Virus record (IMG/VR): IMGVR_UViG_3300035703_000044
Location: 1 to 64,000 of that record
Length of the DNA stretch: 64,000 nucleotides
DNA from: a virus
Reading direction: 5' to 3' (one strand)
Position numbers and translations under genes: made by a program. How positions within the stretch are numbered: position 1 is the stretch's first letter; the number at the start of each line of letters is the position of its first letter. This document shows, piece after piece, positions 1 to 7,879 of this stretch. The notes below the pieces were generated by a model. It saw only the letters and a program-made list of their open reading frames with translations, did no database searches and had not been told where the DNA came from.

Positions 1-35
1 GACTTAGAGATCTTAGAACTATTGCTCTCGCATAA
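1..35 (+). CDS. Possible 3' end of a gene cut by the left window edge
   Basis: Reading from base 3, about ten codons (ending in the residues RTIALA) run to a TAA at 33-35, three bases before the next start codon. This tight spacing is like that of the genes that follow, so it is probably the C-terminus of an upstream gene. A second open frame from base 1 continues to 81 but overlaps the next gene. Too little is visible to name a product. Confidence 0.3.
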   Translation, partial: LRDLRTIALA

Positions 36-37
36 TT

Positions 38-265
38 ATGAATTACGCAAAGGTAGAGGGTCACGTAAATTTAGTACGTGACCAAAAAACAAAAGCAATT
101 TTAAATACAGACATGAATGAATATAACAACTATATTGCACTTAGAAATTCTAAACAAAGTAGTAATGATAAAATAAAAAATATTGAGGGAGAAATAGAAA
201 CTGTTAAAAGTGAATTAGGTGAAATTAAAAGTTTATTAAGGGAGTTAATTGATGGATCCAAATAG
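38..265 (+). CDS. Small conserved cyanophage-type protein with C-terminal coiled coil
   Basis: 75 residues, no recognised catalytic motif. The second half is a charged heptad-like helix (residues about 40-72, rich in K, E, I and L), which predicts a short coiled coil. It overlaps the next gene by 14 bases and leads the cluster that runs into neck gene gp13, so a structural or assembly role is possible by position only. Short proteins of this kind are, from memory, common beside gp13 in cyanomyoviruses; that is recall, not a search. No clear promoter is visible because the window starts just upstream. Confidence 0.7.
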   Translation: MNYAKVEGHVNLVRDQKTKAILNTDMNEYNNYIALRNSKQSSNDKIKNIEGEIETVKSELGEIKSLLRELIDGSK

Positions 266-416
266 TATTTCTTTAGAGGATATCAATAAAATGTTTGAAT
301 ATGAAAAACTTGCAAGAGATATAGATAGTATAGATGAAATTGAAGTAATTAAAAATTACGCAAAGTCTTATATTAAGTTATATTTAAAACAACAAGAAGT
401 TGTATCTAAATTCTAA
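252..416 (+). CDS. Small hypothetical protein (54 aa)
   Basis: A 54-residue reading frame starts at an ATG overlapping the previous gene and ends in a TAA whose last A is the first base of the next ATG (TAATG at 414-418). These two overlaps, and the absence of any other frame covering 266-415, argue that it is real. The protein is acidic at the N-terminus (SLEDINKMFEYEKLARDID) and ends in a basic, tyrosine-rich helix. I do not recognise a function; translational coupling with both neighbours is likely. Confidence 0.65.
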   Translation: MDPNSISLEDINKMFEYEKLARDIDSIDEIEVIKNYAKSYIKLYLKQQEVVSKF

Positions 417-802
417 TGGCAACTCACACAATTACATTCGATCCAACATCTGGCGTCGCATATGGATCAAATTTAGTCATCAACACTGGTGCATCATTTT
501 TAGATAGTTTTACCGTAAAAACAACTTCAGGATCTCCTTTTAATTTTGATGGATGGACAGGATCCTCTCAGATGGCAAAAAGTGTTTCCATCGGTTCATC
601 AATGTATGCATCAGCAACTTTTAATGTTGGTTTTACCAGTGCTATTGGTGGCAAATTTAATTTATCCTTAGGAAGTACTGCAACAAGATCTTTGAGTGAA
701 GGTAGATATGTTTATGACATTCTTGTAAGTTCTGGATCTACTGTTTATAGACTTGCAAGTGGCAATGTTTTAGTTATTTCTGGAATATCTTCCGCACCAT
801 AA
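416..802 (+). CDS. Putative virion protein, beta-rich
   Basis: 128 residues, rich in Ser, Thr, Gly and Val and with no charged catalytic pattern. The layout, an N-terminal beta segment followed by a Gly-Trp-Thr-Gly turn and more strands, looks like a small immunoglobulin-like or BppU-N-like module used in phage tail and baseplate decorations. That resemblance is by eye only. It is coupled to the previous gene by TAATG and precedes gp13, so it probably belongs to the particle. No signal peptide or membrane helix is visible. Confidence 0.65.
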   Translation: MATHTITFDPTSGVAYGSNLVINTGASFLDSFTVKTTSGSPFNFDGWTGSSQMAKSVSIGSSMYASATFNVGFTSAIGGKFNLSLGSTATRSLSEGRYVYDILVSSGSTVYRLASGNVLVISGISSAP

Positions 803-805
803 ATA
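798..805 (+). promoter_or_regulatory. Late promoter CATAAATA upstream of gp13
   Basis: CATAAATA, one mismatch from the T4 late box TATAAATA, straddles the stop codon of the preceding gene 21 bases before the gp13 ATG. A purine-rich stretch (AAGGGG) lies between them. Confidence 0.5.
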
Positions 806-825
806 CCTTAAGGGGTAATGAATAA

Positions 826-1665
826 ATGGCACAACCATCATCTAGACAAGAATTAATTGATTATTGTAAGAGGAAACTGGGTGCTCCAGTTTTGGAAATT
901 AATGTTGCGGATGAACAAATTGAAGATCTAGTAGATGATGCTATTCAGTTCTTTCAAGAGAGACATTTTGATGGCGTATATCCAACATTTCTAAAATATC
1001 AGATAACTGAAGATGATATTAACAGAGGCAAGGCTCAACCAACCTCTGGTGTTGGAATAAGTACAATAACTGTAAATCATAATGTTGGACTAACAACCCA
1101 ATTCAATTTTTATGAAGGTGGGAATTATTTACAAATTCCACCTTCAGTAATAGGAGTTAATAAAATATTTCACTTTGATGGGACAAATACCATTACCAAT
1201 AATATGTTTAGTGTGAAGTATCAGTTATTCCTGAATGACATTTACTACTGGGGATCAACTGAACTTCTCACTTATGCGATGGTAAAAACTTATCTGGAAG
1301 ACATTGAGTTTTTACTTACCACACAAAAACAAATTAGATTTAATAAGAGACAAGATCGATTATACTTAGATATTGATTGGGGTTCGGTAACAGCAGGAAC
1401 TTATCTAATTATTGATTGTTATAGAACTTTAGATCCTACAGATTATTCTAAAGTGTGGAATGATTCTTTCTTAAAGATGTATTTGACTTCTCTTATTAAA
1501 AAACAGTGGGGTCAGAATTTGATAAAATTCCAAGGAGTTAAATTGCCAGGTGGAGTTGAATTAAATGGAAGACAAATTTATGATGATGCACAGAAAGAAC
1601 TCGAAACTATAATGGAAAGAATGTCCAACACATACGAACTACCACCATTAGATATGATTGGATAG
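826..1665 (+). CDS. gp13: Neck protein gp13
   Basis: 279 residues. The N-terminus (SRQELIDYCKRKLGAP, then an acidic segment containing DDAIQFFQERHFDGV) is characteristic of T4-like gp13, the head-completion protein that joins the filled capsid to the tail with gp14. T4 gp13 is of similar length (about 309 residues). It sits directly upstream of gp14, as in T4, and its stop lies one base before the gp14 ATG. A late-type promoter precedes it. Identification rests on sequence pattern plus gene order and is confident; no enzymatic activity is expected. Confidence 0.92.
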   Translation: MAQPSSRQELIDYCKRKLGAPVLEINVADEQIEDLVDDAIQFFQERHFDGVYPTFLKYQITEDDINRGKAQPTSGVGISTITVNHNVGLTTQFNFYEGGNYLQIPPSVIGVNKIFHFDGTNTITNNMFSVKYQLFLNDIYYWGSTELLTYAMVKTYLEDIEFLLTTQKQIRFNKRQDRLYLDIDWGSVTAGTYLIIDCYRTLDPTDYSKVWNDSFLKMYLTSLIKKQWGQNLIKFQGVKLPGGVELNGRQIYDDAQKELETIMERMSNTYELPPLDMIG

Positions 1666-1666
1666 T

Positions 1667-3049
1667 ATGTTAAATCCATTTTTTCTTCAAGGATCAAAAT
1701 CTGAGCAATCGTTAGTTCAAAGTTTAATTAACGAACAACTTCGCATGTATGGTGTTGAGGTTTATTATATTCCAAGAAGATATATCACAGAAAAGACTAT
1801 TATAAAAGAGGTCATTGAATCCAAATTTGATAATGCGTATCCTTTAGAAGCATACGTGGATACTTATGATGGATATGAGGGTCAAGGTACTATTCTTTCA
1901 AAGTTTGGTGTTCAACCACTGAATGATTTGAACTTGATAATATCAAAAGAAAGGTTTGAAACTTACATCTCACCTCTTATAAAAAATATACCAGATATTA
2001 AACTATCCACAAGACCAAAGGAAGGAGATTTAATTTGGTTTCCATTGGGGGATAGATTATTTGAAATTAAGTTTGTCGAACATGAAAAACCATTTTATCA
2101 ACTCCAAAAAACTTACGTTTATGAATTGAGATGTGAACTGTTTAGATATGAGGATGAAGTTATTGATACTGGTGTTGAAGAAATTGATGATAATGTAAAA
2201 GACGATGGTTATATTCAATCTCTAACTATGGTTGGTGCAGGAGTTACTGCAACAGCTGTAACTGGAATAGTAAATGGTGGGGTGAGATTTATCACTGTTA
2301 CAAATAGAGGAAACGGATATAAATCGGTTCCAAGAGTAGCAATATCTTCAGCTCCAATCGGTGGACTTACTGCGGTTGGAATTGCAACACTTATTGGTGG
2401 ATTGGTTGATTGTAATGGAAATACTGAAAATTATAAAGTTCAAGGTGTTGAAGTTGTAAATCCAGGATATGGATACACTGTTGCACCATCAGTTACATTT
2501 GTCGGTGGCGGAGGTGCAGGAGCTGCGGCAACAGCAACCATTGGTAATGGTGTTGTTGGTATAATTACTTTAACCTCTGGTGGTTCTGGATATGTTGGAG
2601 AACCAACGGTAACATTTAGTGGTGCGCCAGGGGCGGGAATAACTGCAACCGCGAGAGCTCATGTAAACACTGCAGGTGTTGTAACGGCAATTTATATAAC
2701 AAATGCCGGACTTGGTTATACAGATACTCCAACAATAACTATTTCATCACCATATTCATCTGGATCAGGAACTTATATTTACAATGAAACAGTGGTTGGA
2801 AGTATAAGTTCCACTACTGCAATAGTTAAAGAATGGAATTTGGTTGACAGTGTATTGAAGGTATCAAATATTTCAGGATCTTTTGTAAATGGTGACGTAT
2901 TAACTGGTTCAAAATCTGGTGCAACATATGAAGTAAGGATAGTGGACGGATATAATAGAACTGATAGATATGCGGAGAATGATACAATAGAAACTGAAGC
3001 TGATGCAATTATAGATTTTAGTGAGTCTAATCCTTTTGGAAATCCATAA
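1667..3049 (+). CDS. gp14: Neck protein gp14 with a long repeat insertion
   Basis: 460 residues from the ATG at 1667; an earlier TTG at 1658 is in frame but lies inside gp13, so the ATG is preferred. The N-terminal ~170 residues (NPFFLQGSKSEQSLVQSL, later a YVYELRCELFRYEDE segment) match T4-like gp14, which is only about 256 residues in T4. Residues about 190-370 form an extra Gly-rich domain with four copies of a G-x-G-Y-x3-P-x-[VI] pattern (NRGNGY, NPGYGY, SGGSGY, NAGLGY). The C-terminus returns to a gp14-like acidic tail. The insertion may be a surface decoration on the neck; its role is inferred only. Confidence 0.9.
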   Translation: MLNPFFLQGSKSEQSLVQSLINEQLRMYGVEVYYIPRRYITEKTIIKEVIESKFDNAYPLEAYVDTYDGYEGQGTILSKFGVQPLNDLNLIISKERFETYISPLIKNIPDIKLSTRPKEGDLIWFPLGDRLFEIKFVEHEKPFYQLQKTYVYELRCELFRYEDEVIDTGVEEIDDNVKDDGYIQSLTMVGAGVTATAVTGIVNGGVRFITVTNRGNGYKSVPRVAISSAPIGGLTAVGIATLIGGLVDCNGNTENYKVQGVEVVNPGYGYTVAPSVTFVGGGGAGAAATATIGNGVVGIITLTSGGSGYVGEPTVTFSGAPGAGITATARAHVNTAGVVTAIYITNAGLGYTDTPTITISSPYSSGSGTYIYNETVVGSISSTTAIVKEWNLVDSVLKVSNISGSFVNGDVLTGSKSGATYEVRIVDGYNRTDRYAENDTIETEADAIIDFSESNPFGNP

Positions 3050-3052
3050 ATA
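3045..3052 (+). promoter_or_regulatory. Late promoter CATAAATA upstream of gp15
   Basis: CATAAATA overlaps the gp14 stop codon and lies 22 bases before the gp15 ATG. A CTCCTG stretch follows, and no strong Shine-Dalgarno sequence is visible. Confidence 0.5.
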
Positions 3053-3074
3053 GTTTATCATAATCTCCTGACAA

Positions 3075-4073
3075 ATGTTTGAATATTTTTACCACGAGAT
3101 ATTAAGAAGAACTATTGTCTCTTTTGGTTCTTTGTTTAATAATATTTCAATTAAACATACAAACAACTCAAATGATGTTGTAAGTCATACTAAAGTTCCT
3201 CTTGCATACGGACCAATCCAGAAGTTTTTAGCAAGATTAGAACAAGCACCAAACTTAAATCAACCAGTTCAAATGTCATTACCCAGAATGTCATTTGAGT
3301 TCACTGGATTGACATATGACACTTCAAGAAAGGTAACTACAACTCAAACATTTTTATCTACTATAACTTCTGATAAGACTAAACCAAGAAAGTCTTATAT
3401 GCCAGTGCCTTATAATATGTCATTTGAACTTAGTATTATGACTAAGTTAAATGATGATATGCTTCAGATTATTGAACAGATTATTCCATATTTCCAACCT
3501 GCGTATACAATGAGTGTTGATCTTGTTGAAACCATTGGAGAAAAAAGAGATATTCCTGTTGTTCTTGAAGGAATATCAATGCAAGATGATTATGAAGGAG
3601 ATTATTCAACTAGAAGGGCACTAATTTATACTTTAAGATTTACTGTAAAGACATATTTGTTTGGACCAATCTCGGATGTTTCCAAAGATATTATCGAAAA
3701 AGTTTCTATTGGATACATTGCAGGAGATCGTACAAATACTCCAACAAGAGAAGTTACTTATTCTGTTGAACCAGTAGCTACCAAGAGTTACACTAATAAT
3801 GTTGTCACAAATCTTTCTAAGGATGTAACGGACTTAGCAACTATCATTGAAGTCAATGATGCATCATCAATTTCTGTTGGTGGAGTAATAGTTATTGATG
3901 ACGAAAACTTCAGAGTTGCTTCTAAGTCAGGAAACAAAATCACTGTTGAACGTGGATATGATGAAACATCTCCAGTATCTCATGTTTCTGGATCTGAAGT
4001 TAAACTAATCACCAATGCAGATGCAAATCTAATTCAATTTGGCGATGATTTCGGATTTAGTGGATCATTTTAA
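3075..4073 (+). CDS. gp15: Tail sheath stabiliser and completion protein gp15
   Basis: 332 residues. The start (FEYFYHEILRRTIVSFGSLF) and the internal motif IIEQIIPYFQPAY match T4 gp15 (FGYFYNSSFRRYATLMGDLF and IVEQILPYFQPHF). gp15 forms the hexameric terminator at the head-proximal end of the contractile tail and is the docking site for gp13/gp14. T4 gp15 is 272 residues; here the extra length is a C-terminal beta-rich extension (about residues 215-332). It follows gp14 as expected and precedes gp16. Confidence 0.92.
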   Translation: MFEYFYHEILRRTIVSFGSLFNNISIKHTNNSNDVVSHTKVPLAYGPIQKFLARLEQAPNLNQPVQMSLPRMSFEFTGLTYDTSRKVTTTQTFLSTITSDKTKPRKSYMPVPYNMSFELSIMTKLNDDMLQIIEQIIPYFQPAYTMSVDLVETIGEKRDIPVVLEGISMQDDYEGDYSTRRALIYTLRFTVKTYLFGPISDVSKDIIEKVSIGYIAGDRTNTPTREVTYSVEPVATKSYTNNVVTNLSKDVTDLATIIEVNDASSISVGGVIVIDDENFRVASKSGNKITVERGYDETSPVSHVSGSEVKLITNADANLIQFGDDFGFSGSF

Positions 4074-4082
4074 TGAAAGAGT

Positions 4083-4517
4083 ATGAAAATGACAAAAAAG
4101 TTTGATGACCTTAACGATGCATTTAATGTAACAGGAGATATAGTATCTCGTGAGGTTGAATCTATTGAAGAGAAGGTAGAGACAATTGCATCCTCATCAA
4201 TTAATGATTTAAAAAAAGATTATGAGTACACTAGAGGTAACTTATATTCAATCATTGAAAAGGGACAAGAGGCTCTTAATGGTATCTTAGAACTTGCACA
4301 AGAAAGTGAGATGCCAAGAGCTTATGAAGTTGCTGGTCAGTTGATTAAAAACGTTGCTGATGCTACAGATAAATTGATAGACCTTCAGAAGAAACTCAAA
4401 GATATTGATGAACAAAAAGTTAAAGGACCCACAAATGTCACCAATGCACTTTTTGTTGGTTCCACTGCAGAGTTATCAAAACTTTTAAAGAACGGACTTA
4501 CAGAAGATAATAAATAG
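4083..4517 (+). CDS. gp16: Small terminase subunit gp16
   Basis: 144 residues, nearly all predicted helix, with the gp16 core: a central coiled-coil region and the C-terminal motif VTNALFVGSTAELSKLL, comparable to T4 gp16 NATVFMGSPTELMDEI. gp16 recognises viral DNA and regulates the gp17 packaging motor. In T4, gp16 and gp17 are adjacent; here about 8 kb of tail and decoration genes separate them, an arrangement I recall from cyanomyoviruses. An in-frame second ATG at 4089 is an alternative start. Confidence 0.9.
   Translation: MKMTKKFDDLNDAFNVTGDIVSREVESIEEKVETIASSSINDLKKDYEYTRGNLYSIIEKGQEALNGILELAQESEMPRAYEVAGQLIKNVADATDKLIDLQKKLKDIDEQKVKGPTNVTNALFVGSTAELSKLLKNGLTEDNK
4509..4516 (+). promoter_or_regulatory. 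Late promoter AATAAATA upstream of the fibre-like gene
   Basis: AATAAATA overlaps the end of gp16 and lies 45 bases before the ATG at 4561. A GGGAGAG purine stretch lies between the box and the start. Confidence 0.45.
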
Positions 4518-4560
4518 TACAAAGGGAGAGAAATCCCAAAGTACTATCGTTACTAATAAG

Positions 4561-7509
4561 ATGTCAAAGGATGAGTTACCTTCGATTGAGCAATTTGTCT
4601 CAGATGACAATTTGCCATCTATAGAAGAATTTTTAACAGAGGAAGTGGAACAAGAATTACCCTCTGTTGAAGATTTTGTCGAAAAAGAAGAGGATGAAAT
4701 AAAAGAGTTAGTTGAAGAATTTGTACCAGAAGAAAAGAGTTTAGAACTCAATGAAGTTCTTCGATTAATTAATGATGTTAGGGAAAGTATTCCAGACATT
4801 CCAGAAATAAAGTATTATGATAAAGAACTAGAAGATATTTGTGAGTCTATTCAGATACTCGCATCTTCAATTCCAGAAGTAAAATATTATGATTCTGATA
4901 TTGAAAATTTACAAAGTCAGATTCAAGAAGTTAAATCAGAAATTCCCAATGTTCCCAAATGGATAAATGAAGTAAATAATATTCCGGATTTTTCTTGGAT
5001 TGGAAAGACGATTACCATTTTAGATAATAAAACGTCATTAATTGATGATAATTTTTCAAAAGTCAATGACAGTATTGAAACTCTTCGTGAAAGAATTGAA
5101 ATAAACATAAGAGATGTTGTTGAAGAAAACGAAGTAAGGCATTTTGAAAATAAGGTTCAGATTGAATCTGAAATTAAAGATTTAGAAGAAAGATATCAAG
5201 AATCTAAAGATAATATTTGGAAAGAACTTAGAGAGTCATCTCTTAAAATTTGGGAGTATCACAAAGAATTTAAAGATGATGATCGTAAGTTAAAAAAAGA
5301 AATTATAAATGAATATAATTTACTGAAGATCAATCTCGAAGAAAAACTCAAAGAGTTTAATAACAATAGTGTTAAAACAGATCAAGTTTTATTAAATTAC
5401 TTCGAAAAACTTAAAGAAGAAATTGCAAATCTTCCTGAAGTTAAATTTTATGATGAAGATATTCTAAATTTAAACCATAAAATTGAAAAAATTGATGGTC
5501 AATTATCATCATTGGATTATCTTTATGATTTAGTAGAAACGATAAAATTAAATCAAATAGATCTTGAAGAACAACTATCCAATAAATCTTTGTCATTAAA
5601 TGACGAAGACCCACTAACTCCATTAAATCAAAACTTTGCAACTCTTGAAGACCTTTCAAGTCATTATCGTTTATTCATCAATCGCATTCAACAACAACTT
5701 TCTACGATTGGTGGTGGAGGAGAAACAAGATTAAAGTATCTTGATGATATTGTTGGTATTGCTACAAATGCTTCTGCTTATGATGGTAAGTTTTTAAAAT
5801 ACAATCATTCTACTGAAAGTTTTGTATTTGAAACTGTCTCTGGTGGAGGTGGAGGTGGTGGAGAAAGTTATTGGGCATCAACATCTGTAGGAATTCACAC
5901 ACTTTCTAATGTGGGTGTTGGGACCACTGCAAAGAGTGACTTTAAACTTTTTGTTGAAGGAAACGCTAAGATTACGGGAATACTGACTGTAGGAAATCAA
6001 TCAGTAACAATTGATGGAACAAATAATACAGTAAATGTTGGTTCTGGTGTAACAATCAATGGTAACACTGGAATTATCAGTGCAACTGCAATTTATGTTG
6101 GCGGATCTCAAGTATCAACATTCTCCGGAAATTATAACGATCTAACGAATAAACCAGATCTTTCTACTATATCAGTAGCATATGCAACAACTGCAGGAAT
6201 ATCAACAGCACTTCAGAACTCAAGGACATTTGAAATTACTGGAGATATAATTGCTTCACCAATTAGTTTCGATGGAACTGGTAACGTATCACTAGCAGCA
6301 ACAATTCAACCCAATAGTGTTGCTCTTGGTGGGGATACCACAGGTGATTATGTCCAGTCAATCACTGGCACATCAAATCAAATCACAGTTACCAGTGGAA
6401 CTGGTGAAGGTTCTACACCAACATTAAGTATTCCAAGTCAATTCACTGCACCACAAGACGTTACGATTACAAGAGACCTTCAGGTTAATCGTAACTTAAA
6501 TGTTAATGGTAACATTACGATTGGCGGTACTGCTGCTACATTATTCACAACTGAATTTAAGGTTTATGACCCTGATATTGTTCTTGGTTTCAGAACTGAT
6601 GCACTAGGTAATGATATTTCTACTGATAATACTGCAAATCATGGTGGTATTGCGATTGCATCCACGGAAGGAACACCACTCATCAGTCTTTATGATGTTG
6701 GAGTAGGAGAAACTAATCCAGCAACATATAAGAAGTTCATGTGGTTTAAGTCTGGAACTTTTTTTGGACTTGGTACTGATGCTTGGATTAGTAACTATGC
6801 GATTGGTATTGGTAGCACACAAGTACCTAATGGAGTAAGACTTTCTGCCGGTGGAATGCAAGTTACTGATAGTACTTTAAGTGTTCCACAACTGAATATT
6901 TCTGGAGTTACAACATCAACTGGCGGATTTGTAGGTAACATAACTGGTACTGCAACAACAGCAACTAATCTTTCTGATGCTGCAAATATCACTACAGGAA
7001 CTATCAATTCTGCAAGATTAACTGGAACTTATCATATCAATGTAAGTTATGCTACTACTGCTGGTATTGCAACAGTTGCTCAAGGATTAACTGGGACTCC
7101 TCATATTACTGTTGGTGTTGTCACCTCTACATCATTCGTGAAGTCTGGCGGAACTTCGAGTCAGTTCTTAAAAGCAGATGGAAGTGTTGATTCAAGTAAT
7201 TATCTGACCACAACTGGTTCAGGTACAAACTTAACTGGTATCGTAACTTCTATTGTTGCTGGAGATAATATCACTATTTCCGGTTCAACAGGACAAGTTA
7301 CGATTAACTCTACTGGAGGAGGTGGAGGATCTACACTTGGTATTGCAACAGCAGGAGGAACAGTAGGAACTGGTGTTACTCTATTAGACTTTAGAGGTTC
7401 TGGTATTTCTACAGTTACTGTCTCTTCTGGAATAGCAACAATAAATATAGAAGGTGGAGGAAGTTTAACTCCAGAAATAAGTTCAGTAATGATGAGTATG
7501 ATTTTCTAA
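4561..7509 (+). CDS. Large coiled-coil/beta structural protein, probable tail fibre or whisker
   Basis: 982 residues. Residues 1-60 are acidic and hold three copies of an LPS[IV]E[EQD]F motif. Residues about 70-350 are a long coiled-coil region with three copies of an E[IV]K[YF]YD segment. A Gly-rich hinge (about residues 425-435, seven consecutive Gly) leads into a repetitive beta region to the C-terminus, rich in VGIATA/TAGIS-type turns like trimeric fibre shafts. This order (acidic anchor, coiled coil, hinge, beta shaft) is typical of fibrous trimeric phage proteins. It heads the gp16-gp17 insertion block behind a late-type promoter. A receptor-binding role is inferred, not shown; the exact fibre type cannot be assigned. 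Confidence 0.75.
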   Translation: MSKDELPSIEQFVSDDNLPSIEEFLTEEVEQELPSVEDFVEKEEDEIKELVEEFVPEEKSLELNEVLRLINDVRESIPDIPEIKYYDKELEDICESIQILASSIPEVKYYDSDIENLQSQIQEVKSEIPNVPKWINEVNNIPDFSWIGKTITILDNKTSLIDDNFSKVNDSIETLRERIEINIRDVVEENEVRHFENKVQIESEIKDLEERYQESKDNIWKELRESSLKIWEYHKEFKDDDRKLKKEIINEYNLLKINLEEKLKEFNNNSVKTDQVLLNYFEKLKEEIANLPEVKFYDEDILNLNHKIEKIDGQLSSLDYLYDLVETIKLNQIDLEEQLSNKSLSLNDEDPLTPLNQNFATLEDLSSHYRLFINRIQQQLSTIGGGGETRLKYLDDIVGIATNASAYDGKFLKYNHSTESFVFETVSGGGGGGGESYWASTSVGIHTLSNVGVGTTAKSDFKLFVEGNAKITGILTVGNQSVTIDGTNNTVNVGSGVTINGNTGIISATAIYVGGSQVSTFSGNYNDLTNKPDLSTISVAYATTAGISTALQNSRTFEITGDIIASPISFDGTGNVSLAATIQPNSVALGGDTTGDYVQSITGTSNQITVTSGTGEGSTPTLSIPSQFTAPQDVTITRDLQVNRNLNVNGNITIGGTAATLFTTEFKVYDPDIVLGFRTDALGNDISTDNTANHGGIAIASTEGTPLISLYDVGVGETNPATYKKFMWFKSGTFFGLGTDAWISNYAIGIGSTQVPNGVRLSAGGMQVTDSTLSVPQLNISGVTTSTGGFVGNITGTATTATNLSDAANITTGTINSARLTGTYHINVSYATTAGIATVAQGLTGTPHITVGVVTSTSFVKSGGTSSQFLKADGSVDSSNYLTTTGSGTNLTGIVTSIVAGDNITISGSTGQVTINSTGGGGGSTLGIATAGGTVGTGVTLLDFRGSGISTVTVSSGIATINIEGGGSLTPEISSVMMSMIF

Positions 7510-7510
7510 A

Positions 7511-7879
7511 ATGGCAGCACCAAATCTTAAAAATCCAACTACAATCACAGGAAAAACTGCAAGAGTTGGTTTAACAACCACTGATACAGTAGGTATTGTT
7601 ACAAATAATACTGCAAGTGGAAAAGTATTAAAAATTAACAGCATTTTTGCAGCAAATATTGATGGAACAAATGGAGTAGATGTGTCGGTAGCAATTGCTG
7701 CGACTGATGGTTCTAGTGCATTTTTCATTGCATCAACAATTTATGTACCACCTGATGCGACTCAAATTCTTTCCACGAAAGAGAGTTATTTTTATTTGGA
7801 AGAAGGAGATACACTTAGAGGAACTGCTTCTGTTGCAAACAGATTGAATATTATTGTTTCTTATGAGGATATTTCTTAA
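7511..7879 (+). CDS. Small putative virion protein
   Basis: 122 residues, Ala/Thr/Val-rich and beta-predicted, with no catalytic motif. It starts one base after the fibre-like gene stop and its TAA overlaps the next ATG (TAATG), so the three genes are likely one transcription and translation unit. The ending (RLNIIVSYEDIS) and the alternating hydrophobic strands suggest a compact beta-sandwich, perhaps capping or decorating the neighbouring fibre. Function is unknown. Confidence 0.65.
   Translation: MAAPNLKNPTTITGKTARVGLTTTDTVGIVTNNTASGKVLKINSIFAANIDGTNGVDVSVAIAATDGSSAFFIASTIYVPPDATQILSTKESYFYLEEGDTLRGTASVANRLNIIVSYEDIS

Noticed and set aside
1658-1666. TTG start for gp14
   Set aside because: It lies inside gp13; the ATG at 1667 matches the family start.
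5820-5865. Poly-glycine run as a sign of frameshift or sequencing error in the fibre-like gene
   Set aside because: The frame stays open on both sides and Gly-rich hinges are normal in phage fibres.
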